Shown here one piece after another: positions 39,831-53,602 of a stretch of DNA of 64,000 bases. The DNA lies in assembly GCF_003672135.1 (NCBI RefSeq), contig NC_039511.1:15278464-15342463 (forward strand), given 5' to 3'. The stretch comes from Ooceraea biroi. Lineage: Eukaryota; Arthropoda; Insecta; Hymenoptera; Formicidae. The notes under the pieces are model-generated. The model was given only the letters and a program-made list of their open reading frames with translations. It had not been told where the DNA came from and made no database searches. The translations under genes were made by a program, and so were the position numbers. Numbering within the stretch: the stretch's first letter is position 1; every line of letters starts with the position of its first letter.

Positions 39831-40443
39831 TACCCGGGTAGAAATTATGTTTGGTAAAAGTTAGGGCCGAGTAAGGCATGCCGGCTCTGACATTCGGTCC
39901 TGATTCGGTAAACCAAATTCGGCCCGGATAAGGGGTGTAACGCATTTTACAAGTTTGGACCGGATCATGTCTGCCGTATCTGTTCCTAAGTAAACGCAGG
40001 GGGGAATTCACAACTCAAAATTTTGTATACCACTGCCGATTTTAAACAATGCTATAAAATTCGAAAAAACACTGCCAATTAATTATTCTGACAATTTAAT
40101 CAAAATCCCCCCGTACCTCCCGTAAAACGACAATTTAACTTCACAATTGTCTCAATTAATTATTATTAATGATTTATAATAGGCCACTGCTTATTTTTTT
40201 CAGTCCACTGCGGTTTTCCGGATGGTTATTTATAATGTGATAAGCAAATGTTTCTTGCGAGAACGTCACGCTTGGCCTGGCCATCTATCGGTCGCTTGGT
40301 AAATCAGAAAAAAAGAATATTCGACATGTCAAATAATTATTGGATCTGGCATGCCGAATCCGGTATACCGATCAAAAATCGTATTCGGGCCTTATTTGGC
40401 GTACGCTAGATCAGGCATGCCAGACCAAATTTCTATCCGGGTA
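39831..40443. mobile_element. TIR element, non-autonomous DNA transposon, about 610 bp
   Basis: The left end TACCCGGGTAGAAATT matches the reverse complement of the right end TACCCGGATAGAAATT, with one mismatch in 16. The similarity continues weakly inside (tttggt / ttggtct). If the TA at each end is the target duplication, the repeat proper starts CCCGGRTAG, which would fit a TA-targeting Tc1/mariner-type family; this is an inference. The interior contains several ggcatgcc palindromes (near 39877, 40350 and 40414) and gcccgRataagg / ggccttat blocks, repeated in inverted orientation near the two ends. There is no transposase frame. Confidence 0.75.
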
Positions 40444-43400
40444 GTTGGATGACATGTATTTCCTATTCGTCAAACAAACGCACGGTGCACGTAAAGCTAT
40501 TTATCGTATATTCTCTCGATTCACGCGGAAATAATATTCGCACGACTCGAAGTACCCATCCCCGGAATGGACTGCGACACCGCCGCCTTGGGCGCGCTCA
40601 ACTCAGCTCGCCGATTTTCATCCCCGTCCCGCGTCATCCCTCTTCCCTGTGCATTTTCTTCGACTCGTTCGGCTCGCAAAAAGCCGAGCTCTCGCGTTGA
40701 GCTCTCGCGCTGCTTCATCCTCTCGACGAGGGGCCGGTTCCAGGCTGTTTTGCCTTCTCGCGCGAGGACATTTAAATGGTGCGCCGGCACCCTTAAAAAA
40801 GCCGTAGTCCTCTCCTCGACCCTTCGCCGCCGACGAACCGGGTCGAGGAAAAACGCGCTTCAGGCGTGCACACAATTTTGCGGAAAACCGGGCCGGGGAT
40901 TGCCCAGGCGACGAAAGAAACTACGTGAGAAATGAATAAGAAGGTGAAAGAAAAAAGGAAACGAGAAAGAGGAAAGAGGGGGTGCAGAACGACCTACTTG
41001 ACGATCCTCGCCGCGAATGTGGAACGAGAGAGCGGAGAAACGTAGCAAGACACGTGTGCACACGAGGGTGTGGGTGCGCAACGGGAGGGGAGAGAGGAGG
41101 AAAATGCGAATAGGAAAGGGTAAAAATTGGATACACCATTGGCCAAGGGGGTGAATAAATAAAACGGGGCTGGCTACCTGGTGTAGGTGCCGCCATCCTA
41201 CGGATAGCACGGACAGTTCGGCAAGCCGAGTCGCGTATCTATTTTTCACGAACCGCATATTTGCACGCTTTGTGTGTACTCACGATCTCGAACGTAAATT
41301 CCGATAAATTTGCAAGACGACAAGCGCCTAATATCGGCAGTGCCGTCTTTCACTTTATCTTGACTAATGGAGATATCTTCCAGTGCGAGAATCATCGTCT
41401 ATCTATTCCATTTCGCGTTGTTAACTTATCGTTATGGACTTTCCTCTTTATACATATTTACGGGCTATTGACGCTATTGGCGTAACGGATTTTTCGAGTA
41501 AAAAAAAGAATGTGGACTGATACATCTTATAAATCTTTCCTATTTCCGACTGTTGTTTCCCTTTGATTTTTCTCTTATTTAAAGCAACGCTTCTGAAGTA
41601 AAGAGCACATGAAATAATTGTGCAATAAATTGATACTTCCACCTCATTGTGCGATATCGTTGCGCCTGAAATATCAAATTTACGATGCGCGAGTTGATTT
41701 TAATGAATCCCACTCGCAAATTGTCCAACTTTGGGAATCTTCGCTGTCCCGCATTCTCCAAATTTGTACATCACTCCCCCGAAGAAAGCACGGCACAAAT
41801 AATTATGGGCTGAAGTTTTCGCGACTTCGTGCGATAATCGCGACGCGCTTCGAGTGCCAGATTTAATCGGAGGGGTCGAATTTAATGAATTCGTTTCGCA
41901 ATTTTCCGTCTTCGCGAGGGGGAGAGAAAGAGGTGACGTCATCTCGTCCTCGCGTTCTCGACTTCCTGAATCTCGTTCGCGAGAGATCTTGTCTCCGCCC
42001 TTATGAATCAAATTGGAATCGAAAAGCGATAATTACACCGTCGTAATGGTCGCCTTAAATACAGACGAACGTTTTCTTTTTTCCCCTGTTCGTCTGCCCT
42101 CCCTCCCTTCCACTTCACTCGTTGGATACCGCGGCAACTAATGTAAACTGACTGACGGACGAGGAAGGGACAGAAAAGGGGTTGGGACATACAATAGCCT
42201 TCGATGCCTCGAAGGAAGACGGTGGAAGGAATTGGGAGGATGGCAAATGGATCCTCTCCGTCCCGCCTTGGGAGCGGAAATGAACGAAATGGCCGCTAAG
42301 CGAAAAAGCTTCCCTTCTTTGAGCCACCGAACCCGTCCAGAAGTGGACTCGCGATGACTCCTTGATAACTGAAGACATAGAGGCGTATCGATTTTTTTCA
42401 GGCACTGCGTAACTGCACAATTCTTCGTTCATGCAAAACTGCCAATCGCGGATCAAGCGCCTCGTTGCAATTACGTATTTGTTTTATTAGAATATGTGTC
42501 ATCAGCAAGTATAATATATTATTATTAATTATGCGTTAAGAAATTTCCATATATCTTTTTTCTTTACGTTTGCACGGAGTCTCCATCTATTTTTACATCC
42601 AATCCCATGAACTTGACACTCGGAAGAGCCAATATTTCATTTTTACCATTGCCGGGAGCACCCCTGCTTCGTTTCGAATGGTGGGAGAGTCATCATCACA
42701 ATAAGTTTGGGAGATGATGTGGCATTAGCGTCGAGTACGGCGGTGGGCATATTTGTCAATAGGCGACTGTTAATGACAGCGAGCCACCCCTCACCTCGTA
42801 GCCGCCACCCTGCTCTACGCTCATCCCCATGTTCTATTAAACCTCGGGTCCATTAACATACGTAAATAGCCTATTCTATCTATCGAGCAACATGCAAGTG
42901 GTTGTATCGCGTTATTCGAATTGCATAGAAGGAAACGCGTTACCGTACTCGCTGTGGACACGAAATGAAGGGAACATAAAGGACTAATCATATACCAATT
43001 ACGATTGGAGATCCATCCTGGCTAAATAAATTCATTCCCTGTAACGTACTGACGTGTAATAATAAAATCTATCATATCTCTCTCTCTCTCTCTCTCTCTT
43101 CGAGACTTGGAAATAAATTCTTTATAAATAAATCGCGGCGTACATCGATTCTTGTGGTTATCTTATGAATAATCCGCGATACTTTAAACTATGAACTTTC
43201 CATTGTACAATTGATTGACCTACGTATGCGGCGAGCGTGATAGACGTGCGTGCGACGGGCACGTTTGCACACGTACTCCACAACGGCCAGTAAACGACGA
43301 TTTCAGAAAACGTGTGCGTGCTTGCCGGAACTACCCTTCAGACATCGCATATGAGATACGCGAGGAGGCACAGTGCGGGACATAAGCTGCTTCGGTAAGC

Positions 43401-45008
43401 ACGCCGACTGCAGACGGCCAGACGGCAACGATGCTGTTAGCGCCCGAGAGGGTTGACGTAGGCGGCACATCGCACTACGAACAACCGTATTATTAGTTGA
43501 CTGCATCACGCGCGGCTTAAGAGGCGTAAAAGGAAGCGCGTCACACAGATACACGCACACGCTAGGATGCGCGCGCGAGCAGCGAGGATAACCCATGGCA
43601 GGCGACGACGAGGACGAAAGGAAGGGCGAAAGGACCTTCGGGGTTGGGTGCCGCTCGTAAGCAATAAACCTACGCCTCGTGGCGCAAGGCGCGCATCACA
43701 CCACGGAGGGGTTCTAAACATTCCGCGCGTCTATAAGGCGTTAAACGTAGTGGCTTTATCGCCTCTCGGCCAACCGGGACACGCAGGCAAGAGGCGCTTT
43801 TACGGTCGCGAGGCTCAAGCCTGCGCCTCCTGATACCGGTTAACTTTCCTGATCGTTATCGGCGGCGCAGTCACGGTCATCGCCATATATCGTAGCGCGA
43901 GAACGAAATGGAGATTTGTCCTCGTCAGGCACACATCCGCACGTACGTCCTAGGAAATCGCGTTTACGACGTTACGCTCATCCGGCACGGGGGTGGTTAC
44001 ATGCCTGGTATCGTCTCTCTCCATCCACGCCTTCACGCGGATAGACACCGTTGCAGCCGGCCGCAATAATAACGCTTCTTATCGCCGCTTCCCCTCGGTT
44101 ACGTCGCAACCGTAAAAGTTGGGGTAAATGCCGGTAAAAGTAGAAAATTGTGGTACGCAGTCGCGTAAATCGCATCTGCATTCGAAAGTACATGCGTCTG
44201 ATTTTTATATAAATTATAGTGCAGATAAAAAATGGACAGTATTATTCGCGGATGGTTTTGGACATTGGTGGAGAAGATGGATCTGTCTTTATACTCGATA
44301 TTTATCACACGTGGCTATTTAGTGCTAAATTTATATTTGTCGAACAAAAAGATGGTATATATAATATCTTTCTTGTAGATTGTCTCTATCGTGTACGATA
44401 ATACATAAAAAACAAAACGTGTTTAAACCATTTAAACATAATCATGTTTCTGTTTGCGGATCTAGCTACTGGTCTCTAGAACAAAGAAGTAATAGTTAAA
44501 GAAATTGGGGTTATTTTAAGTAACACTTAACGGTCCTCCGTGCCGGCCGAGTAAACCCGATGATCTCGACGGTCAATTTAAGTACGAAACGGTGGAAAAT
44601 CCGCGTGAAACTAAAGGTGCGAATAACGTGCAAACTGCATAAATCCCTGATGATCGCCCATCTCCTTTACGCCTGGCCAAAAAAGACGGGAAAGAAATCC
44701 GGGATAATCAGCATAAAAGGTGCGAGCGATAGGACGAAAGGGTCGAGGACTGTGCTCTTATCGGAGCCACCTCCGGTCCGGGCAATGGCGGTCACGGATG
44801 GTTCTCTCCGGAGGCTCTCGTCGCGCGGCACCTGCTCGGGATCGGCGCAATATTCGTCCCCTTACCCCGGGAATCCGCGGGGCAGCGCGCACCCTCTTCC
44901 TCTTAGCTGCAACCACCGCTGCTCAGGACTGATCCATATGTAACGCGAATGAATATTCAACCCCCGCTGCGAGAGTGCCACCCTCTCGTCAGGGTTACTG
45001 CGTTTGCC
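40444..45008. other. Intron with GC-rich blocks and a purine tract
   Basis: GC-rich blocks lie at about 40550-40920, 43200-44110 and 44540-44930, with a strongly purine-rich stretch from about 40915 to 41110. A (TC)n run lies at 43076-43099. Overlapping open frames on both strands around 40520-41260 follow the purine bias. No domain is recognised. Confidence 0.55.
43076..43099. repeat. (TC)n microsatellite
   Basis: About 12 TC dinucleotides within AT-rich flanks. Confidence 0.95.
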
Positions 45009-45072
45009 TCTCTCTCTCTCTCTCTGTCTCTTCCTTTCTCGTCCTCCCTTTCGCTCTCTATCTCTCTCTTTA
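45008..45072. repeat. CT-rich low-complexity tract
   Basis: Interrupted CT dinucleotides and polypyrimidine (ctctctctctgtctcttcc..., tctctatctctctctt) lie immediately upstream of the candidate exon at 45113. Confidence 0.9.
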
Positions 45073-45112
45073 TTCGTCCTTGCTTCCCATCGTTCCGCCA
45101 TCGTCGTCAACG

Positions 45113-45190
45113 ATGTCGTGGCGAACGGCAACAGCCGGCGATGCCACGGCGACGTCAGCTTCATCCTTGCAAGAGAAAGGGAAAAGCGAG
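45113..45190 (+). other. Candidate first coding exon (speculative)
   Basis: An ATG at 45113 opens 26 codons (MSWRTATAGDATATSASS, then LQEKGKSE) and runs exactly in phase 0 into GAG|gtaaga at 45191, a good insect splice donor. The peptide is Ala/Thr/Ser-rich, like disordered N-termini. It lies on the Rbp6 strand but downstream of the RRM1 exon, so it would be an alternative start (skipping part of RRM1) or the start of another gene. The frame has no homology I recognise. A donor hexamer after a short frame can easily occur by chance. Confidence 0.2.
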
Positions 45191-48100
45191 GTAAGAGCGA
45201 GATCCTAAGTGCACCGATAGCACGAAAGGCGATAACGCTATCTGCCCGCTGACGACGTCCCGCTCTACGCCCCGTTATCCCCGGATGACTGGTGGTAAAT
45301 GGGGAACGAAAATTTCCGCGCGTCTTTTTAGTGAGCGAGGAACCAGACTAGGAGGGCGAGAGGAGGTAATTTTTTATTCGTCGGGTCATAATTATTCGTC
45401 CTCATTAAGGAGAGCGTAAATACTACAGAGTAACATACGAGAGACGCCTGCTGATGGTTGACGTATTGTCAGCGTATGTACAGTATACGTTTATATTCTG
45501 TCCATTCTAACTTCAGAGAAAAATAAGATGTAATGCTGTAATGCATTCGAATGATTGGTGCGTGCGCGTGCTAAGATAGATTGCTTTGTTTGCACGATAA
45601 AAAGGGTGAAAACGTCCTGGTGGATGGTTAAAGTATAATAGATTGCGATGCTTAAGTGACGTACACAATTGCCGCGCGCAACGTACGCTCCGTTCGCTCT
45701 TATGAGCGAGCAAACGAAAGCTCTGGTGAATGCGAGAGATGCGGGAAAGCTTGCTGAAGAAATATTTGTTTACTGATTGGGTAAATGCGAATTTTTCGTA
45801 GTACGCTTGCCGGCGGAAATGCCTATGGGGAACGAGGAGTTCCGGGATTCAGACAACACCTGTATCGACTCGGTACATAAATAACTACGCTTGCAACGCC
45901 GGGCGCGAAAGCGTCTTAATGAACGCAACGAGATTTACATCGGTTTACTATGTTAACGGTTTTCGCTTCGGATTTTCCGCTCGACACTTCTTTCGCAGGT
46001 CTTTCTACCACGTAAATGGATACGCGCACTTTTTCTTCACACCTGCAGTTTTCATATATCCCTTACAAAGTTAGATAAGTAGCCGTATTCTGGATCAAAT
46101 TCAGGATTTTTACGATTTTTACGGATTACAGGCTGCTCGAAATAAAAGTGTGCACGAATTATCAAGTATTTCACGTTCTACGTTCAAAGGATTCAGCGTC
46201 AGAAACGAAAATTTAAAACCGAGTTCACTCTTCCGTTTCCTTCATTTAAATGCGACTCCTAAATTGTGTCTTCTGTGTGGAAAGTTTCTAACTTATTCTT
46301 TTATGACACAGTTACACTGATACGAGGACAATCAGATAATACAGCGTATAATTATCTTGTATCATTTGTATGTACCTATTCTTTGTCGTTCAAACTTGGA
46401 GCTAAACTAAAGAAATAAAGATAAAGAGAACTCTTTCAGCCGGAAAATAATTTTGCTCGCTAGTCTGATATTTTACAGTTAGTACATTTTATTTAACACC
46501 CGCGCCAAGATGTAGTGCGTTGTTTTTATGCAATAAATCGAGATCGTAAGTATCCGCTGAGGTGGAAAAAGTTGGCTTCACTTTAGCAATTCTTATTTGG
46601 CTTACGAACGATAACGCGACTACTAAACGATCCCATACAAATGTGTTTACCGCGAAACTTCGGCGCGAAGACCCAGTTTACGTTTCCCTTGGATGCAGAA
46701 GGGAAATTCGGGATTTATCGCGCGCGCCTGCGATCTGAGCTTTTCTCGAAATTTATAGGGTCAAAATTCGCGCTAGAATTTCTTTCGCAAACGCGCCAAT
46801 AATTTCACGCGCAAAACTTCATATTTGCTGTGCTGCGCTGTAGTGTAAATAAGCGAGATTGCCTTCGTGAAAGTTTGGACGTCAGATATTTCCTTTCTTC
46901 GTCAACTGCGCTCTTCGAAATACTCGAAATACTGAGAAGATTGGCTTCCTTTTCTCAGTATTTTATTTTCCAGAAAATACGATTACTAAAACGTGAGTAT
47001 CACAATTTACGAAGATCAGTCTTTTTCAGTCGATTGTTCAATCGATAAATGAATGTTAAATAAATTTTTATTGTTTAATTAACGAGAATTAACCTTTGTA
47101 AAACTCAAAATCGATGTGTTGCGATGATGGTTTCCGAATTATTTCTCAAGAAATATCTGTTCTAAGTTCATTAAGGGATGCAACGGTTTCCACGCTTCAA
47201 TGAACTCGATTATGGAAGTATACCTTCGAGGATACGTTCCGGAAAACCAAGAGATACTAGATAAGTAACTATTATATGGATAATGCGGTATTACATGGAG
47301 AATACCGTAGGTACTCGAAGTCACTCGCTCCAGCAACGATTACAGCAATTCAGCGGAAAATAATTTTTGTTTGAATATTCCCAGGGATCGATCTTTCGAG
47401 AGAGCACCACGAAGGAGCTCACGGTACTCGAGGGAGCTCGAAGGTTTTAGTGGAAACGGTTGAAAGTTAGAAGAGCATTGCTCGCGCGGCGCGCATCGGC
47501 AAAGAAATTTATGGCAGTTCGGCGAGACTTTATGCGATCTGTTTCGCAAAATTGTTTTATGCCGCTTTCCCGTAATCATATCAACTGCTTTCGCGAATGG
47601 CTGTCCATCGTTGCTGATTGCTTCTTGCCTTGGTCAGCAGATACATGGCAATCTCTGTTGTTCGGTAACGATCATGAAGCAGCGTGCAATCGTGAAGAAG
47701 CGATTCTTCGTTTTTGCATGACGAAACTATCCTGTTTGCTCAAATTTTACACGTTAAAATGGATAACCGTATTCATGATCTTTGTTTCTTTTCTTCAGTT
47801 TGTTTATGACATTTCACGATTATAATGGTGAGAGAAATGTATTTCTTCGGTGTTTTGAGGAAAAAATGAAGTTGAGCACGGTTAGTGCGTCGGAAAAGGG
47901 CCGGTGAAAGGAGATTTCATGGCATTTGCGGTATGCACTATCTGGTTTGCTTTGTCCGAATTTTTGTGTCCATTTATCTGCACATCCATTCGCCAATTCC
48001 TGCATCCCCCGACTGGGACCACCACTACCATCACCGCTACTACCATTGCTCTTATCCCTTGTCATCGGCTTTCATTCCTGAAGCCAGCAAGTATCCGACA

Positions 48101-51100
48101 AACCCTTCTCTATATTCTCTCTCTCTTTCTCTCTCGTTTTCTCACTCGTTCTTTCTACCGCTGTCCCTATTCGCGCCCATCTCCCTTTCATTTTCCGGCT
48201 CTCTTCCGTACTGAAAATGCCTTTGTTTTTGCTGACTACCTCGTAGTGTTCTAAGCCCGATTGCAATTTCGACGAGTTTCCCCTCATCTCTCTTACCGGC
48301 GAATTTTTTCGGGTTGGTGCAGCTAAAAGGCAGTAGAAGAGATCTATTATTAGATGCTTTCTGAATTTTTCTTCTTCCTTATGTTTGCGATGCAACCTCC
48401 TTCGATTAATGCAATTGGAAGTGATAAGCGATTGAAATTATCAGACGGAGCTCGTTGTGCTTTAAAGAGACAAGTAAATGTAAATGTAATGTTTAAAAAA
48501 AATTATTTCTAGCATTTGTACATCTGCTTGTAGCAGCGGAAGGAAGTGTGACCTTTTCAACATGAACTTATTTAGAGCTCTGCTTATCATTTCTTCGACG
48601 ACCTTTTCGAAATAACTTTCTCTCTCACTTTTCCTCTTTTATCGACTTTTCTCCATTATTTTTCCGAGAAATGTCTCGCGATACATTTTCTGCTGCTTCG
48701 CTGTGATTTCTATTAGCAGTTAATAATAGAAATGACGTGAAAGCGTTGCGTTGCTTTGTCCAGCGAGACATGAGCTTTTTAATTTACAATAACTTGTCCA
48801 CGGAGGAAAAAATGTACGATTGCTACATTGAATTATTGACTAGTAATACGCACAATATTGAAAACCAGATGAATAAAAATTTTACATCATAATTGCGTCG
48901 AGGCTTTACTTCAACCTAACGAGAAAACAAAATGATGGAAAAAAAATGTAAAACTCCAACTGAACCCTCACTCGTAAAATGTCTTTTTAATTGCGTAATG
49001 ACTTCCGGTTCAGATTCGTATCAGCGATTTCTTCGGGGTGAATCCGTTCGCGTGCGTACACGTGCGGAACCGACGTGGAGCTGGAAGATTAATGAAATCT
49101 GGGAGCGGTCGTGCCGAGGTGTGGCTTTCGAAAGATTCGTGATCGACCCGGATAGCGATTTGACGTAACGCCATTAGTATATCCGTCGGATTGTTCGCCG
49201 ACACGAACAGTTCAGTGTCAAACTTTGTCTGATCTGATTCTGATTTCTCTAACGCATCGATACGTACTAAATATAGAGAAAAAGACTAGCAAGTACATAC
49301 ACGGCACATGATTGAATCTATTTTTTGAAGGATAGTCGCGCTCATAGTTTCGACAAACGTTATTTACGGGCGTACCTATCGTTCCGACATTAATCATCCG
49401 CGAAAAAGCTCAACGCACCAAGCGCCGTAGTTTCCACCTAAATCCAAGCACGTGCATGTGTCAACCATGTCGACACACGATCTCGCCTTCGTACTCGCGA
49501 TGTCATAATCACCATGCGACGTCAGCTGGACGGACAAACGTGATCGCCTTCGAAGCTTGGCGGGTTGGAAGGACGCGAGCCGCGAAGACAGACGCTTATT
49601 GAAGTGCAATTAATCAAAACGACAGCGCGACTTCGGGGCAGGCGTCGTGTTGGTGGCAATACACGTGTACGATCACGTCGGTACGGATCGTCATCGGTGA
49701 CGTCGATTCCCGGGTCACCATGTCGTCGCGAGTCCACGATGGTGATCGATCGATCGCGCATCCCGGTTACCGCAAACACACCGATACTCTCCGCCTCGAT
49801 TCCTCCTGGGAAAGCGATCTTGGCGGTCTTTGATAGCGGCGCTTCATGAATGTGCAAAGTAGGCAGAGCGCTAACGGTGGCCCTACAAATCGATACCTGG
49901 ACGGACGAGAGTATGGGCACCCCGTAAAAATCAAGATGCTTTTCTCGCCTCTTTAAATATATCTACCGTATCGCGAAATTTATTTTTGCCCTCCTTCCCC
50001 TGCAAAAAATTCCTGCTGGAGAATATTTTATAATGGTTAGTCCTTTACTCTTTTAAGAGATGCATGAAAAGACAGACGCGATACGTGTATAAAATTATCG
50101 TCATTAAAAATTGTAAGTTTTCCTCCTCATATACACGGCATAAATAACATCGCTACGTAATTTGTACAAAAAGAATTTATTCTGATTTGACGTTACGTAT
50201 TCAGTCAAATTATTAATAACTTATGGCTTCTCGATATTTTGAGCGCGGATCGATACACCTCGTCAGAAGAAATCTGCATTTTGCGTGAAATGTTGCCTCG
50301 CGCGATCTCCCAAGTCGCGCAAGACGTGCTCCGGATGTGCTGAATGTATCGGATAGCTGTATCTCATGCCATGGTATCGGAGTCATTATTACAGGTGACA
50401 GTATCAAAGCTGTCGCTATAGGGGTACGTTCTTGCGGGTTTTCCAGCACGTCGCGGGATGGAAGAGACCGGGTTCACAACGACGTCCTGCTTCGCCAAGG
50501 AGGAACAAGTCGCGGTGCGGGTCGCTCTTTGATCGCGTTATCAGGAAACAATAGCTGTTTTGCCTGGTTTCGCTCGACTTTGATCGCCCGTCGTCCCGGA
50601 AAGTTTGCCTAACCCGGGGAGAGCCCTTTGAACGCGCGCACCTTTATCGGAATTCCCGTCCTAATGGACTCTTATAGGGAGTCTTTGCTCGTCTGCTCAG
50701 TCTCTCTCTCTCTCTCTCCCTCCCTCCCTCTCTCCCCCCCTCCCTTCCCAGTGTCTCCGAAACTCGGCCGATATCTCGCGGATGCATTCTGCCTGATTCC
50801 TGAATTCTCGCTGAGATTAATTTCTTGCTCGTACCTTTACTGAAAAATTTCAACCTTGATACTCTTTAACCAAGGCCTTGAAAAACCTGGAAAGATTTAC
50901 ACAAATGTTGATGTTTCATTTGAATATCAGACATATATATATATATTATAGCTAGCGTTACGTAGCAATAAACGATTATTAGAATATTTATTGTACTGGA
51001 TACTCTATTTCACCACTCAAAACATATGTCAAATTTACTATGAATATCTTCATGATATGAAGAGAACAATTAATCGCTCGCGGGGTTCAGTGATTGCTCT

Positions 51101-52890
51101 CGAGAACGTGGATACGCGAAATGCTTTCCCGTAACTGTAATCCTGACATTTGTACGTTGTAGTCTCGGGAGGGCAAATGGCGGGAAGGAAGCGGCAAATT
51201 TTCGGGTTCGATGGGAACATCTCACTTTCGTGATCAGTTGAGTGTCCGAGAGTGCTGGTAACGCGATATCCATTATCGCGGATGTTTTGCAGCCAGCGAG
51301 CGGCAAGTCCGTGTCATTAGCGCGTCTCTGACCGATCCCCCATCAGTCATCTTTACCCGTGGATGACAACCGAATTCGCAGTGCCCCGTCCCAGATTGAT
51401 GGATCCGCGTCCGTTTCCTCGATGTATCCTTCGCGCGCATCGTGGATGAAAATCCACCGTGGTGATCCCACACACGCACACATCCGGCCGCCGTGTGGTC
51501 GGGCAATCCACTGGTCATTAGTTTCCAAATTATTGCGTTTCTCGAGCGAGTGGACGGTAAGAAACGTTTATGCGCGTGTCACGATGATTTATGGGCCGCT
51601 CGCTCACGGACGCGTCCGTGGGATTCCTTATGTGCGACTCGGACGTACTGATAATCAATGAACAAGGTGAAAAAGTTAGCTACGGGGGGATGAGAGTGAA
51701 GATGGATCTCTCTCTTTACCGTTTCTTTCCTTTGCGATGTCGTACCTTTCCATCTAGCTAACATAACGTTGATACTAGCTAAATACAACGACATATGCAG
51801 TATTTAATTAGAGATTTTAAAAGTGTAGAAATTTTAAGAATTACGCAAGAAATGTGTGGATTATAATAATTCATGATAAGCCAGTCATATATCTACATTG
51901 TTACGCGGAGATGCGCGATTGTGTGCGCGGGATTCCTCTTATTCATGAAATTGTAAGTTTATTAAACTGCTGAATTTCTCGTAGCAGGAATTTTCACGCG
52001 TTCGGTGAAACTGGAGCAAAACGAACGTTGCTCCTATTTTGTGCTGCATTAGCACCATGTGGAGAAAACGTACGTGGAGGAAACAGAATAGAATCGCAGG
52101 CAAAGAAGGATACTTTTCAAGAATAAACCGTTTTAGTTCCACCAAACGTTACTCCAGAGCGAAGCAAGCAATTTTAATGGTTTCCAAACATACCGCACGT
52201 TACAATGAAATTTTCTCGATGCTGCAGACGAATGGCTACGCGTTTTACGTCTTTCGGCGATGTATGCGAATGGCCATCGGGCGCTTTTATTGTGCCGTAG
52301 ATTCGTCTTGTGAGTTCGATTTCATTATCGTAAAAATAAGATCGACGGCGAAGAATATGCGGCGGAAGCCGTGCGCTCAATGACTCCCCCGAATTATAAA
52401 AGTCACGGCGTGTTGTAATGACCGAAGATCGGACCTTGTTTCTCACCCGGATTTCTTCGTCCTTTTTTCTCCCTCTGGATCTTCCTTTCTATTAAAAGCA
52501 GGGGAAAAAAGGAAGTGGCGCGCTCGACTCGTCTGGCGTTTACGACGGACGTAAAGGAACGATCTCCGAGAGTAGAGGGAGGTGATTGTTCGCCGCGTGA
52601 GGAACCCTGCAACTCTTCCTCCCTCTGCGATCTCTCGCAGGACGGTGCGTCGCGAATCGGCGGGATCGGGAACGGGACGGTAAACTCGCTGACTCGATAT
52701 GTTCCCTCGGCTTTGATGTTCCTGATAAAAGAAGAAGTCCATTCCATAAAGCGCGAGGACGGTCCACCGTTCGGGAGGGTAAAAGGTATCCTCGAAATTT
52801 TATTCCGCGAAAGGATGAGCCAGGCGCTGCGCCGGCTCGGCGTGAACACGAGCATATTCCGGAGCGAGGAAAGGAGCGAGTTACGAGATG
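45191..52890. other. Intron with no recognised gene
   Basis: Mixed composition: AT-rich at about 46060-46640, 47040-47140 and 48400-48960; GC-rich at 49400-49920 and 50230-50620. A pyrimidine-rich stretch lies at about 48110-48200. The open frames at 49522-49920 (-) and 47460-47825 (+) have no recognisable domain. A CT tract at 50699-50750 and an AT run at 50935-50946 are the only repeats noted. Confidence 0.5.
50699..50750. repeat. CT / CCCT low-complexity tract
   Basis: A run of CT dinucleotides changes into tccctccctcc and a seven-C stretch. Confidence 0.93.
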
Positions 52891-52901
52891 GCATTCTCTC
52901 T

Positions 52902-52932
<31 letters not shown>
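52891..52932. repeat. (CT)n microsatellite
   Basis: About 15 CT dinucleotides followed by tttctttc. It lies inside a 205-codon open frame (52515-53132), where it would encode Ser-Leu repeats. That argues against the frame being a real gene. Confidence 0.95.
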
Positions 52933-53602
52933 CGAGTAATTTGAAAATTGCCCGAGGAAAGAAAATCGCGATACAGTTCTACGCGTTGTGTTTTACCTCA
53001 GCGATAAAAGTTTACGCGACGAGTATTTCTTGGGAAGCACGGTTACGGGTTCGCCGCTCTCAAAAGCGATTCCGGTGCATTCGCGTTACTCGCGCGATAT
53101 TCAAACTCAACGCGAATAAGTTGATGTTATGAAGATCGAAGGCACAAGTGTGTATCTGGAAGAAAACAGGATGTTAAAGGATGATAAGGGAACTCCTTTC
53201 CAAATATGAAGGAAAAGCTGACTTTGTGACCACTTCGTGCGGAAGCTGACTATTCCGAGGAAAATGCTGACGTAAACCTCTTCCGAGATTGCTAATAAAA
53301 AAGAATATGGCGCGTTTATTGGCAATTTTTGAAGTTTCGGATGGGAGAACCGTATTTCCATTTCTCCAACTTATTATCTGAGAATTTTCGGCTTTAGTGA
53401 GATTCCTCTTGTTAAAGATTCGCAAAACCGAATGCGTAAAAAGATAATATTTATTATATTGTATACTGCCTCGATATGTATAGAAAGTATCCACTCTTAA
53501 AAAAACCGTGTTAAATCAAATTGAAATCATTGTTGCCTCTTTTCCGCGACGCTGATTGGTTATCTCGATTCGCGTTGTGCGTTATATTCAGTTTAGATTA
53601 CC

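Noticed and set aside
52515..53132. 205-codon open frame on the plus strand
   Set aside because: It spans the CT microsatellite (Ser-Leu repeats), has no recognisable domain, and overlaps equally open frames on the other strand. It is best explained by high GC content.
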